64,000 nt of DNA from an uncultured Clostridia bacterium (GCA_946061515.1 CAMGRL010000002.1:34847-98846), one strand, 5' to 3'; positions 36,574-46,112 are shown, numbered from the stretch's first letter. Notes: generated from the sequence alone by a model not told the origin. Numbers and translations: made by a program.

Positions 36574-39500
36574 ATGATGTTTTCATTAGACAAGCAACAC
36601 CGCATCAAAATTGCTGATATAGTGCCAAATGAATTTGAAGACTTTCTGACCTATTGCAGTATTGCGAACAAGATATTTCCCGATGAAATTACATCAGTTG
36701 ACTTTATTGCATATCGTTCCCAGTTTGGGCGCGAAAAGAGCGAGGTGAAGCGGCTGCGTGCGCTGATAGAATCCGGCGAAGCACATGGCAAATCTGATAT
36801 TAGCGCAGAGAAAATTGGTTTGGCTCCTAAAGTAGACGTGGAGGTTTTGCCATTAAATCATGAAATCTTTGCTAAGAAGCAAAATCTTGGCAATGAGACT
36901 AAGTCAATAGATAAGACTGTTGATATGCTAGAAAAAATAGGCCTTTCAGCTTATGCTCCTAAAAGCAATAATGTATTTACTAATTCCGAGAATACATATG
37001 CCGAGATTTTGGGAATAAATGCGGATGACTATGCCGATATTAGTGTCGAACTTGATTTGCGTGCACAGTATTCTGTTGATTTATCTATACGTTCACTGAA
37101 TGCGCTTAGAAATGCTAAATGCTTGTCACTCAAGGATTTACTTCTGTTGACTCCTTTGCAGTTGCCCAAAATTAAAAATCTTGGTGCAAAATCGGTAAAA
37201 GAAATTGAAAGTGTGCTCTTAGATATTTCTAAACAGTTGCCGTCGTCCAACGAACAGACTTTACCCGAGGGTAGTTGTTCTATTAGGAAAAAGGTACTTT
37301 ACCCAATCATTGAGTCAATGTTGCATGGGGAGCCATATTCCGAAGCAGGATTGACTGAGGATGAAAAAGGGGTTTTCGCCGAAGCAGTTGAAGCTGCTGA
37401 ACTGCTCGGAAATGATTTTTGCATTGAACTGATGGTTGGCAAGAACCATCAGTATATAAAAAACATTATTAAAGCATTCATGGACTTCAACTATAATACA
37501 ACGCTTGTTCAGAGCCTTGTAGATAGTGCAAAGTCTGCTGTCGCAACATGGAAGTCGGAGACCCTATCCAATTGGCTTCTTCCTTATCTGCAACTGTTTT
37601 GCATGTCACAGAAGAAAAAAGTTTCAGATGAATTTAAATCCCTTTTCAAACAGGATGTGACGGTAGCAAAGTATGCAGAGCTTTTATCCTCTGAAATCGA
37701 TTCAAACACTGAGAACCTTACTAATCTCGCGAAAGAGCTTGAGGCTTTCCAAAATTGGATGGGTGGAGTTGATCTGCCCGCTCTTTGTAAAAAAGCATTC
37801 AGCCCAAACATGTCAATGCGTGATCGCATATTTGATGTATTGACTTTACGTGCCGCTGGACATACGTTGGAAGAAATTGCACAACAATATGGCTTAACCC
37901 GAGAACGAGTTCGCCAGATAGAAAAGAGGGGACTTTATAATATAAAGTCCCGACTGTCCAACAGCAAGTACGACTTGATTGCGCTAGTTTCAGCCTATCG
38001 CAACGGCGACCATATTCTACTCAAAAATGAAGTCGCTGAAACTATTGGTTCGGAAAACGCTGACCTTCTGTGGTACTGTGCTACAAGGACCGAAGACAAG
38101 GGACGCACATATTTCCTGGACAGTAAAATCGTACATTACGACAGTACACATAATGCGATATTTGTGTTCTATAAGGAAACGCAAGAAGAATTCGTTGCTA
38201 TATCCGCCAACGAGATTTCAGAAGCACTTATTAACAGTCTACCAGATTTAATCGAAACCTCCACATTAAAAGAGGAACTTAAATCTCTGGCCATAGAACA
38301 TGGACTCTTGCCGGAACTGTTTATACTTGAAGCAGCGAAGCAATACAAAGAGGCTGGCATCTACTCCTACAAGGGCAGGCTTACGGTCGTTCAGATGTGC
38401 GACTTCGTCCTGAAAAAACGCTTTCAGAACGGCTATAAAATTTCAGACGAAACAGACAGCGGCCTGTTTATGAAATACTTGGTTGAGTTCTTTGGGGAAA
38501 AAGGCCAAATGACCGCGCGCGCTATCGATGCGAAAGTGATGGACTTAGGTGTTCTAATTGACCGGGGGAAGTATGTTCATAAGGATTACATTAGCGTTGA
38601 TAGAAGTGTCGTAGACGAAATTTTCGCCTATATTGAATCCAGCCCCAAAACGGCGCTTGCATATTTTGAGATTTTTGCTGCGCTTGAGGAATTGCTCAAG
38701 GGAACAGCAATAACGAATCGGTATGCACTTCAAGGCGTTATGAAGCTGTACGGCTGTCCGTATGCGTCCCATCGCGATTATATTTCAAAGGATCGTGACG
38801 GAAATGTGGCTGACGAGCTCAACGCATTTGTGGAAACAAACGGCTTAGTACATAAAGCTGAGATTTTTGCTGAATTTCCCGGCTGGAAGGATTATAACCT
38901 TGCCTTTGTTTTGCCCCGCTGCCCCGAAGTCATCGGAATTGATAACGGCTACTTTATGCATGCAAGCAAGCTTGTTATCAGTGAAGATACCCGTTGCAGC
39001 ATACGCAAGTACCTTGATGCAAACATCCAGGACATTCCTGTCTCAGCAAGATATTTGCAGGATGCGTTTATGCTTCGTTTCCCAGAGTTTATGATTAAGA
39101 ACGATATCCAAACTCACGGTAAACTGTTTGGTATTATTCAGTACATGTTTCCCAAAGCATACCACTTCTCTCGACCTTACATCGCTAAAGAAAACATTGG
39201 AGAAATCACGAACAAATCCGTTCTGCTCAAGCATCTTGAAGGGATAAAAAGTATTGATCTTTCGGACCTCATCGACCTTTGCAAAGAGAATGCTGTGCAC
39301 TATGTGAGTGTGTCTTATCTTCTGGATATGATGCAGCCGGAATTTGTCCGTATAGATAGTCATACATTGATGCGGTTCGAAGACATTGGTTTCAACGAAG
39401 AAATGTATCTGGATGTTTCTGATATCATTTCTGAGACGGTGGCAGCACATAACGGATACATTGCCGCAGGCAGTATCTTTGACTTCAGCTGGTATCCTGT

Positions 39501-39822
39501 GTTAAATATTCCATGGACACCCTTCCTACTTGAAAGCATCGCAAACATGATTCCCGGAGGAATCAATACGATCAAGATGGTATCGTTGTCATCTGAAGTC
39601 CCCCACGCAATTTTCGTGAGTGACGAATATGCCGACGATGACTGGAATAGCTTGCTTGTAAAACTGCTAAAGGCCGAGCATGCAATTGAACCATTTACTA
39701 CAAAAACGGCTATATTAGAATGGTTACAGGCAGAGGGGCTTTGTAATATAAAATACCCGACCTATTTAGATACAGAGAAACATGTATTCTTTGATGATAG
39801 CGGATCGTTAAGGATTGAATGA
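36574..39822 (+). CDS. Large protein with RNAP alpha-CTD-like HhH segment and sigma70 region-4-like HTH
   Basis: 1082 aa; LDLSIRSLNALRNAKCLSLKDLLLLTPLQLPKIKNLGAKSVKEIESVLLD and LTLRAAGHTLEEIAQQYGLTRERVRQIEKRGL. Confidence 0.85.
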   Translation: MMFSLDKQHRIKIADIVPNEFEDFLTYCSIANKIFPDEITSVDFIAYRSQFGREKSEVKRLRALIESGEAHGKSDISAEKIGLAPKVDVEVLPLNHEIFAKKQNLGNETKSIDKTVDMLEKIGLSAYAPKSNNVFTNSENTYAEILGINADDYADISVELDLRAQYSVDLSIRSLNALRNAKCLSLKDLLLLTPLQLPKIKNLGAKSVKEIESVLLDISKQLPSSNEQTLPEGSCSIRKKVLYPIIESMLHGEPYSEAGLTEDEKGVFAEAVEAAELLGNDFCIELMVGKNHQYIKNIIKAFMDFNYNTTLVQSLVDSAKSAVATWKSETLSNWLLPYLQLFCMSQKKKVSDEFKSLFKQDVTVAKYAELLSSEIDSNTENLTNLAKELEAFQNWMGGVDLPALCKKAFSPNMSMRDRIFDVLTLRAAGHTLEEIAQQYGLTRERVRQIEKRGLYNIKSRLSNSKYDLIALVSAYRNGDHILLKNEVAETIGSENADLLWYCATRTEDKGRTYFLDSKIVHYDSTHNAIFVFYKETQEEFVAISANEISEALINSLPDLIETSTLKEELKSLAIEHGLLPELFILEAAKQYKEAGIYSYKGRLTVVQMCDFVLKKRFQNGYKISDETDSGLFMKYLVEFFGEKGQMTARAIDAKVMDLGVLIDRGKYVHKDYISVDRSVVDEIFAYIESSPKTALAYFEIFAALEELLKGTAITNRYALQGVMKLYGCPYASHRDYISKDRDGNVADELNAFVETNGLVHKAEIFAEFPGWKDYNLAFVLPRCPEVIGIDNGYFMHASKLVISEDTRCSIRKYLDANIQDIPVSARYLQDAFMLRFPEFMIKNDIQTHGKLFGIIQYMFPKAYHFSRPYIAKENIGEITNKSVLLKHLEGIKSIDLSDLIDLCKENAVHYVSVSYLLDMMQPEFVRIDSHTLMRFEDIGFNEEMYLDVSDIISETVAAHNGYIAAGSIFDFSWYPVLNIPWTPFLLESIANMIPGGINTIKMVSLSSEVPHAIFVSDEYADDDWNSLLVKLLKAEHAIEPFTTKTAILEWLQAEGLCNIKYPTYLDTEKHVFFDDSGSLRIE

Positions 39823-40172
39823 GATGGGCAGGATTAAGAAAGCAACATTATGGAAGAGCTTTTGCCGTCAAATCATGAACACCTTGAGCGAATTAGTAAA
39901 GGTATCAAGAATGCGCAGAAAATGATACTGATGCAGAACAAGAAAATCTGCTCAATTTGCAGTTGTGTCTTTAAAACCATTATTCAGGACGGGCTAGTGA
40001 GTTGCTGGATTTCAATATTGCAATGTTCGTTACATCTCTAAATAAGAATGAAAAGATTCCATAGTCGGACATCTTGGTTTTGTGCCCGACATGCCATGAG
40101 CTAGCATATTCATTTCTAGGGTTGTTTGAAGAACAGCACCTACAATAATCAGTTGAAGGAAGATAAATTGCT

Positions 40173-43100
40173 ATGTACAACTACGAATGGGATGCCGAAA
40201 CAGGCGGGTACATCCTTACTACTAAAATTACGGGGGTGACCAAGGAAGTCCGCCCGGTATTTGAAGAAGAATTGAAATTTCTGGAGCTTGACAAAAATTA
40301 TGGCTGGGACATCCCCGAATGTGTTGAGCCTCTTATGTGGGCAGAGGGTAGACGCTATTTTTATCGCGGCGTGCTCGTTGCAGAAGCTGTTGGTGGTGGA
40401 CTATATTCCATGCCCATAATGAAAAATGTTGTCCGAAATCTGTCCCTTAAGCCAGTTAATATCCAAGCAATGGTTGCAAAAAATGAGGATCTTATGAACG
40501 GTCTTGTTCAGCGCACATTGCACTTTGTTTATGACACATATAAACAATATGAAGATCGCGTGAGTCTTTTTTATGTGGCATTTAGTGCGGGTAAAGACTC
40601 AATGGTGATGCTTGATATCGTACAAAGAGCGTTACCACACGATTCGTTTGTTGTTGTCTATGGTGATACGACGATGGAGCTTAATGCAACATATAAAGCC
40701 GTTGAAGATGCTAAAAAACGTTGGCCGCAGTTGGAATGGTATACAGCGAGAGCTCCATTTAATGCAATTGAATCTTGGGGGAAAATTGGATATCCTGCAC
40801 GACGATTAAGGTGGTGCTGTAGTGTTCATAAGACCGCCCCATCAATTCAAAAGCTGCGCGAAATATATAAAGAGAAATATCCTGAAAGTAACAAACCCTT
40901 CAAGGTCATGGTTTTTGATGGTATCCGCGCAGAAGAAAGCGACGCGCGTGCTGCCTATTCAATGATTTCCGAGGGCAACAAACACGCAGTTCAAGCAAAT
41001 TGCAGCCCAATTCATGAATGGAATACTACTGAGCTTTTTATTTACATGTTTGCAAATGATATCCCGATTAACGAACTATATCGGTATGGTTCTCATAGAG
41101 TCGGGTGCAAACTTTGTCCAATGGCTTCTGAATGGTATGAATGTATATTAAATCATGTTTATCCCGACCAAATAAAACCTCTTCTTGATATTGTGGATGG
41201 TTCAACAAAAAAGAGCTTTGGCAGTCAACAGGAAAAAGAACAATATTTGGAAAGTGGCGGTTGGAAATCCCGTGTTGGCGGAAAGGACATATCTCTCGGC
41301 GAAAATAAAATCACCGAGATAAAAAAAACTGACAAGATTGTTTTCATTATTAAAGGGGGAAATTATAAATGGGATAAATGGTTACCTACGGTTGGAGACT
41401 TAGTCAAAACCGGAAGGAACTCCTATTCAATACGATATCATGAACTATCCATGGAGTTCGATGTTACGGAAGAGAATGATTCAACAATAGTTACCGTACC
41501 AATTCTAATAAAGTCAAAGACAAGCATCCGTTTCATGTACTTGTTTAAGAATGCTTTATTCAAAGCTGCGTATTGTGAGAATTGCCGTGAATGTATGGCG
41601 GAATGTGCATTTGGAGCATTGACCATTACCGATGATGATATACAAATTAAAGGATGCCGGCATTGCGAATCGTGCCTTGATTCTTCAAAAGGATGTATTG
41701 TCGCAAGGTCACTGGGAATTACAGGAGAGGGTAATAATATGAGTGCTTTAAATATCAGCAGATATCAGAACTTTGGTTTCAGGCAAGAATGGCTTGATCT
41801 TTATTTCGAGTTAGGTGATAATTTCTGGAACAATGACCGCATGGGAAAATACATGGTCATTGGTTTCAAAACCTGGCTGAAAGAATCGGGCATTACAGAA
41901 AACAATGCCATCACTACGTTGGGGAACAAGCTGAACCATATCGGGGTTGAATCGCCTGTTACATGGGGTATTATTTTTGCGAATCTTGTTTACAACTCAC
42001 CAATTATAAACTGGTATGTAAGGAAAATCGATCTAAACCGAGCTGTTTCCCATGATGAAATGGTCATTCTTCTTGGTGACGCGTATTCACCGACCGTAAA
42101 GAAAAACGCATTGAGTTCATTAAAGGAAACAATTCGCCTTTCCCCAATCGGTGGTCTTTTGGGACAAGGAAAATGCGAGATGAAGGGTAAGGTTGTAACG
42201 TCAATTACTCGTACCGGCTGGTTTGAGCCTGAGCCGCTCGTCATGCTCTATACCCTTTATCTATTTGCGGAGCATAGCGATGGTCTCTACAGCTTTACTT
42301 TCAGTGAATTGATAGATGACAGTGATGACAGAGAAGCAATAAGTCCCAACCTGATTTTCGGAGTGAGCAGTGAGATGCTGCGCCCCATCCTTCAGGGGCT
42401 GGCTCACGATTACTCAGATTATATTCAGGTTGATTTTAACAACAATCTGATGGAGAATATTTTTCTACTCTTGTCTGCTCTTCACACAAAAAACGGAAGC
42501 GTAAGCCGTTCAGGAACAACATCATTGTTGCGTCCGACTGCAAAGAATATAAACGCCTGCTTTGTAGGTACGCCTATCGAAAACAAAGTAAACGAGTATC
42601 TGAATTTACTATCTTCCAAGGGCATTTTGGGGCAAGTTGAAGATTCCAACGATGTACTCTATGTTATTACTGCTGTGGCGATTGACAAAGATCGGATGGA
42701 AAAGATGGAAGAGGATGCCCGTAAAACGTTCTCATTCGATAAGATCATCACTGATCCTACATATGCAGTCACGAAGCAGTTTGTGCCGAACGGCTTCATG
42801 GCAGAACGGTGCTCAATTCAAATTATTACTCCCAGCAATGCACGAACTGTTGCAACCAAATATAGTCCCGAAAGCAATAAGATTGCTTTATTCTATCTTT
42901 TTGCTAAAAACGAAGCTGAGCAAGGGAAGGCCAGTGACGCAATCAAAAGCGTTTATTCCGAGATTTCGGAGCGTTGCATTATTGTTGATTTTACATCGCT
43001 GCCTTTTAGTGAGGACCGGTATGAGCGATTCATCAAGAGCAAGGCAAGGGAAGGGGAAATGCTATTACACCGCCTCGATCTTTCGGGTATATGCATTTCT

Positions 43101-43277
43101 ACTGGCTCAGCGTGTGATAGCAGGAACACACAAGTTTCTCATGTATTGCGCGCAATGAAGGTTCCCGAAGAATATGCTCTCGGAACAATCCGCATCTCGC
43201 TGGGAAAAGAAAATACAGAAGAAGATATAGAAAGAATAGCCAATGTACTGATAAAAACGCTGAAATTAATTCAATAA
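40173..43277 (+). CDS. PAPS-reductase/DndC-like PP-loop + ferredoxin + DUF4007-like + cysteine desulfurase C-terminal tail fusion
   Basis: 1034 aa; YVAFSAGKDSMVMLD PP-loop, IRAEESDAR, CENCRECMAEC...CRHCESCLDSSKGC, YQNFGFRQEWLDLYFELG, and C-terminal LDLSGICISTGSACDSRNTQVSHVLRAMKVPEEYALGTIRISLG. Confidence 0.85.
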   Translation: MYNYEWDAETGGYILTTKITGVTKEVRPVFEEELKFLELDKNYGWDIPECVEPLMWAEGRRYFYRGVLVAEAVGGGLYSMPIMKNVVRNLSLKPVNIQAMVAKNEDLMNGLVQRTLHFVYDTYKQYEDRVSLFYVAFSAGKDSMVMLDIVQRALPHDSFVVVYGDTTMELNATYKAVEDAKKRWPQLEWYTARAPFNAIESWGKIGYPARRLRWCCSVHKTAPSIQKLREIYKEKYPESNKPFKVMVFDGIRAEESDARAAYSMISEGNKHAVQANCSPIHEWNTTELFIYMFANDIPINELYRYGSHRVGCKLCPMASEWYECILNHVYPDQIKPLLDIVDGSTKKSFGSQQEKEQYLESGGWKSRVGGKDISLGENKITEIKKTDKIVFIIKGGNYKWDKWLPTVGDLVKTGRNSYSIRYHELSMEFDVTEENDSTIVTVPILIKSKTSIRFMYLFKNALFKAAYCENCRECMAECAFGALTITDDDIQIKGCRHCESCLDSSKGCIVARSLGITGEGNNMSALNISRYQNFGFRQEWLDLYFELGDNFWNNDRMGKYMVIGFKTWLKESGITENNAITTLGNKLNHIGVESPVTWGIIFANLVYNSPIINWYVRKIDLNRAVSHDEMVILLGDAYSPTVKKNALSSLKETIRLSPIGGLLGQGKCEMKGKVVTSITRTGWFEPEPLVMLYTLYLFAEHSDGLYSFTFSELIDDSDDREAISPNLIFGVSSEMLRPILQGLAHDYSDYIQVDFNNNLMENIFLLLSALHTKNGSVSRSGTTSLLRPTAKNINACFVGTPIENKVNEYLNLLSSKGILGQVEDSNDVLYVITAVAIDKDRMEKMEEDARKTFSFDKIITDPTYAVTKQFVPNGFMAERCSIQIITPSNARTVATKYSPESNKIALFYLFAKNEAEQGKASDAIKSVYSEISERCIIVDFTSLPFSEDRYERFIKSKAREGEMLLHRLDLSGICISTGSACDSRNTQVSHVLRAMKVPEEYALGTIRISLGKENTEEDIERIANVLIKTLKLIQ

Positions 43278-43368
43278 TTGCGTTAAATGGATAGCAAACG
43301 TGCATCACTCATGTACAACTCAAATGAATCTGCGCCAAACTCTTATCCCTGCCACTGTTATTCATTAC

Positions 43369-43803
43369 TCAAGCAAGCTTAATAATTGTTTTCTTCTGCC
43401 GCTCTGCCATTTTGGCGAACTGAGCTGCACCGCCCCAGGCGTGTGTGATATAAGTCACTACAAAATCAGACTGACTGAGCATCCATTTGTTGCGCCAGCT
43501 GATGGCAAAACGGGGCGGAACGGTTTCAATTCCCTCCGGCACCATGGTGTCGGAATAATCCGGGCAGCCACATTCCCCTTGCTTCACAGGTAAACGTTCC
43601 AAGACCACAGCATAACAAATGTGGGGATACTCCGACGAGACATCCCTCAAAACATCCCTCACCATTGCGTCAAAGGCTCCCTGCCGTCCAACATAAAATG
43701 TATCTACCTTGCCATTCTCAATCAGATCAATCACCGCCCTGCGCAGTTTTGGTTTGACAGTATCAGGGCAGTCCCGGTGTCCAAAGAAAGTACAGGCAGC
43801 CAT
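43369..43803 (-). CDS. SLOG/YpsA-like (DUF1273-type) protein
   Basis: MAACTFFGHRDCPDTVKPKLRRAVIDLIENGKVDTFYVGRQGAFDAMVRDVL. Confidence 0.75.
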   Translation of the reverse strand: MAACTFFGHRDCPDTVKPKLRRAVIDLIENGKVDTFYVGRQGAFDAMVRDVLRDVSSEYPHICYAVVLERLPVKQGECGCPDYSDTMVPEGIETVPPRFAISWRNKWMLSQSDFVVTYITHAWGGAAQFAKMAERQKKTIIKLA

Positions 43804-43818
43804 ATACAGCCCCTCCTT

Positions 43819-43920
43819 GTGTGGGATATATCGCATATTATAGCACTTTTCTAAAATTTGCGATATATCCCACACGATTTATCGCAAATTTGGTTAGACT
43901 TTAATTGCGATATGTCGTAA
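43819..43920. promoter_or_regulatory. Divergent operator region with four TGCGATA-type repeats
   Basis: Perfect 17-nt inverted repeat GTGTGGGATATATCGCA (43819-43835)/TGCGATATATCCCACAC (43859-43875), plus cgatttatcgcaaa (43875-43888) and ttgcgatatgtcg (43905-43917). Confidence 0.7.
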
Positions 43921-43933
43921 GGAGGGATGCGAT

Positions 43934-44176
43934 TTGAATACGAAACAGGCAGTTGCAAAGCGCATTCTGGATCTTTGCGAGGAACGATCCATCGCCATAA
44001 ATGCATTGGCAACCGTATCCGGTGTATCGCCGTCCACAATTTACAGCATGCTCAATGAGAAAAGTCAAAATCCCGGTGTGGTCTCCATAAAGAAAATCTG
44101 TGACGGGCTGGAAATCAGTATCCGGGAATTTTTTGACTGTGATCTGTTTGATGATCTGGAACAGGAAATCAAATAA
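43934..44176 (+). CDS. Cro/CI-type HTH regulator
   Basis: 80 aa, TTG start with aggaggg; LDLCEERSIAINALATVSGVSPSTIYSMLNEKSQNPGVVSIKKICDGLEISIREFF. Confidence 0.85.
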   Translation: MNTKQAVAKRILDLCEERSIAINALATVSGVSPSTIYSMLNEKSQNPGVVSIKKICDGLEISIREFFDCDLFDDLEQEIK

Positions 44177-44194
44177 TCCAAGGACACGCCAACG

Positions 44195-44482
44195 GTGTCC
44201 TTTTCATTTTTTGGGAAGAAGCATTTTATAAAAGCAATCCTGAAACCGAAACGGGAGCCAATGAAAATGTTCAAACGAAAAAGTAAGCGAACAGTGCGGG
44301 AATACGACAAAGAAAACCTGAAACCGGTTCTGCGGTGCAGTATTTGTACCGGTGAGCAGGTGGCGGGATTTCGGAATGTGCACACCGGGAAATTTCAGGA
44401 GGTCATGCTCATTAGAAACGCCTCTGACCTGCAGGAGTTTCTGGACAGCTACGGTCTGCAGGACATAGAAAGAATCTACTGA
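44195..44482 (+). CDS. Small conserved mobile-element protein of unknown function
   Basis: 95-aa ORF, likely starting near MKMFKRKSKRTVREYD; CSICTGEQVAGF motif. Confidence 0.5.
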   Translation: MSFSFFGKKHFIKAILKPKREPMKMFKRKSKRTVREYDKENLKPVLRCSICTGEQVAGFRNVHTGKFQEVMLIRNASDLQEFLDSYGLQDIERIY

Positions 44483-44515
44483 TATTTTTTATGGGAGTCT
44501 GGTATGAAACCAAAA

Positions 44516-44550
44516 GCGCAGGGAATTGGATTTGCTCCAATTCCCTGCGC
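44516..44550. terminator. Perfect terminator hairpin between convergent genes
   Basis: GCGCAGGGAATTGGA-TTTGC-TCCAATTCCCTGCGC, 15-bp perfect stem. Confidence 0.8.
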
Positions 44551-44554
44551 GCCT

Positions 44555-45736
44555 TTATATTTTCAGCAGCCGTTCATACTCGGCCTGCTCCAGTTCTCCC
44601 TGCTCTGCCTGCTCCCGCAGCTCTACTGCATACCGTGACCACTGCTCGAACTGGGCGGTGGTCATTTTCTTTTTCATATACCTGGCGTAGTGCGCCTTGT
44701 AGGCCCGGTTATAGGGGATCCAGACCGGATCAGTTTTACATTTGTCATCATAGCGTTTACGCGCCCCCACATCCCGGCAGGTCTTGTCCGGGTCGCTCTC
44801 CAGCGGACGCTCACAGTAGCTGCTGTACTTGCCGGCGGTCAGCAGAAAATACCGTCCGCAGTTGTCGCAGCGCCGGGGAAGATAGCCCCGGTCAATCCCC
44901 CGGAAGAAATCCACATAGAGGAAGGTCCCCAGGCTGTCAAAGGTATAGGTCTCGCACAGCCGGCTGCCGTACACCTCACGACTCATCTGCATGGAGCCGG
45001 AGGAACACACCCGCTCGGTGTCGCTGCGCTTCCCCGCTGTCTGCAAATACCGAACATACTGCTCCGCTGTCTCGCCGGCGGAAAGAAACTTCCGTTTGCT
45101 GTGCAGATAGCTGTCCAGCAGCTCAGCGTACGCCTGCTGAACACGCAGGACATCCTTCAGCAAGGTGATATAAGAATCAAACAGCTCCCCGCTCTCCTCG
45201 TTGGTGCGGCGAAGCCGCAGTACAATGTCGGGATCTCCGCTCTCCAGATCCTCCGGATAAGGGAAGAAGTGCTGATTGTAAAAGCACAGCTCGCCGTTAT
45301 CATCTCTCTCAATGAAGCCAAAGGTATTGCTGAAGTCTCCGTCCAGAGCATCTGCCTCATCCTCGTCAAGGGAGTCCAAACCGTCCTGCCAGGAGAAATT
45401 TGCGTTCAGGCAGTCGAACAGCAGCGGCTTATCCAGCTCCGCTGACACCTGAAGTCTGTCATAGGGCGGCAGCCCTTTCACCACGCTGCCAATTTTGAAA
45501 AACAGCTGCTGCGCTCTCTGCGCCTGGGCGTCATAGCGCCGGCAGAAACTCTCCTCGCCGCCCTCAATGAGCCGCACCCTCTGCCGCAGCTTCTGCAGCT
45601 CTGCCAAATCGCTTTTCAGTTGTTCATAGGGAAGGTTTAAATAAGCCGTCAGGATCTCATTGTTTTGATAAACCTGATCGCCGATACAGACCTGCTCATC
45701 CCAAAAGTATGCTTTGAATCCAAACATGGCCGTCAC
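44555..45736 (-). CDS. DUF6076-like protein with zinc-finger-like region
   Basis: 393 aa; PRRCDNCGRYFLLTAGKYSSYCERPLESDPDKTCRDVGARKRYDDK. Confidence 0.7.
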   Translation of the reverse strand: MTAMFGFKAYFWDEQVCIGDQVYQNNEILTAYLNLPYEQLKSDLAELQKLRQRVRLIEGGEESFCRRYDAQAQRAQQLFFKIGSVVKGLPPYDRLQVSAELDKPLLFDCLNANFSWQDGLDSLDEDEADALDGDFSNTFGFIERDDNGELCFYNQHFFPYPEDLESGDPDIVLRLRRTNEESGELFDSYITLLKDVLRVQQAYAELLDSYLHSKRKFLSAGETAEQYVRYLQTAGKRSDTERVCSSGSMQMSREVYGSRLCETYTFDSLGTFLYVDFFRGIDRGYLPRRCDNCGRYFLLTAGKYSSYCERPLESDPDKTCRDVGARKRYDDKCKTDPVWIPYNRAYKAHYARYMKKKMTTAQFEQWSRYAVELREQAEQGELEQAEYERLLKI

Positions 45737-45884
45737 CCGAAAAAATTTTTGCCGATAGATGATGTAAAACCAAAAATAGAGAATACCTAAAAAATAATAC
45801 CACGTCTATTTACAAAGTGCAAGGATTATGTTAAAGTCGGAAATAGATGTAATAATCAAATTGTTCTATCATCTATTTTGAGAA

Positions 45885-46112
45885 GTGAACGGAGGTCACA
45901 TGAAAGAATCCATCTACAAAGACTACGAAGAGCTGCCGCTGTTCCTCAACGCAAACACTGTGGCAAAGGTCCTGGGCGTGTCGCCCGCCTCCGGGTATGA
46001 GCTGATGCACGAAAAGGATTTCCCGTCTCTGCGCATCGGCAGCCGCATTGTGGTTCCCAAGGAGCAGTTCCTCCAATGGGTGAAGCAGCACACAAAGGGA
46101 GGCGCGGTTTGA
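45885..46112 (+). CDS. Excisionase-like HTH protein
   Basis: 75 aa; LFLNANTVAKVLGVSPASGYELMHEKDFPSLRIGSRIVVPKEQFLQWV. Confidence 0.88.
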   Translation: MNGGHMKESIYKDYEELPLFLNANTVAKVLGVSPASGYELMHEKDFPSLRIGSRIVVPKEQFLQWVKQHTKGGAV

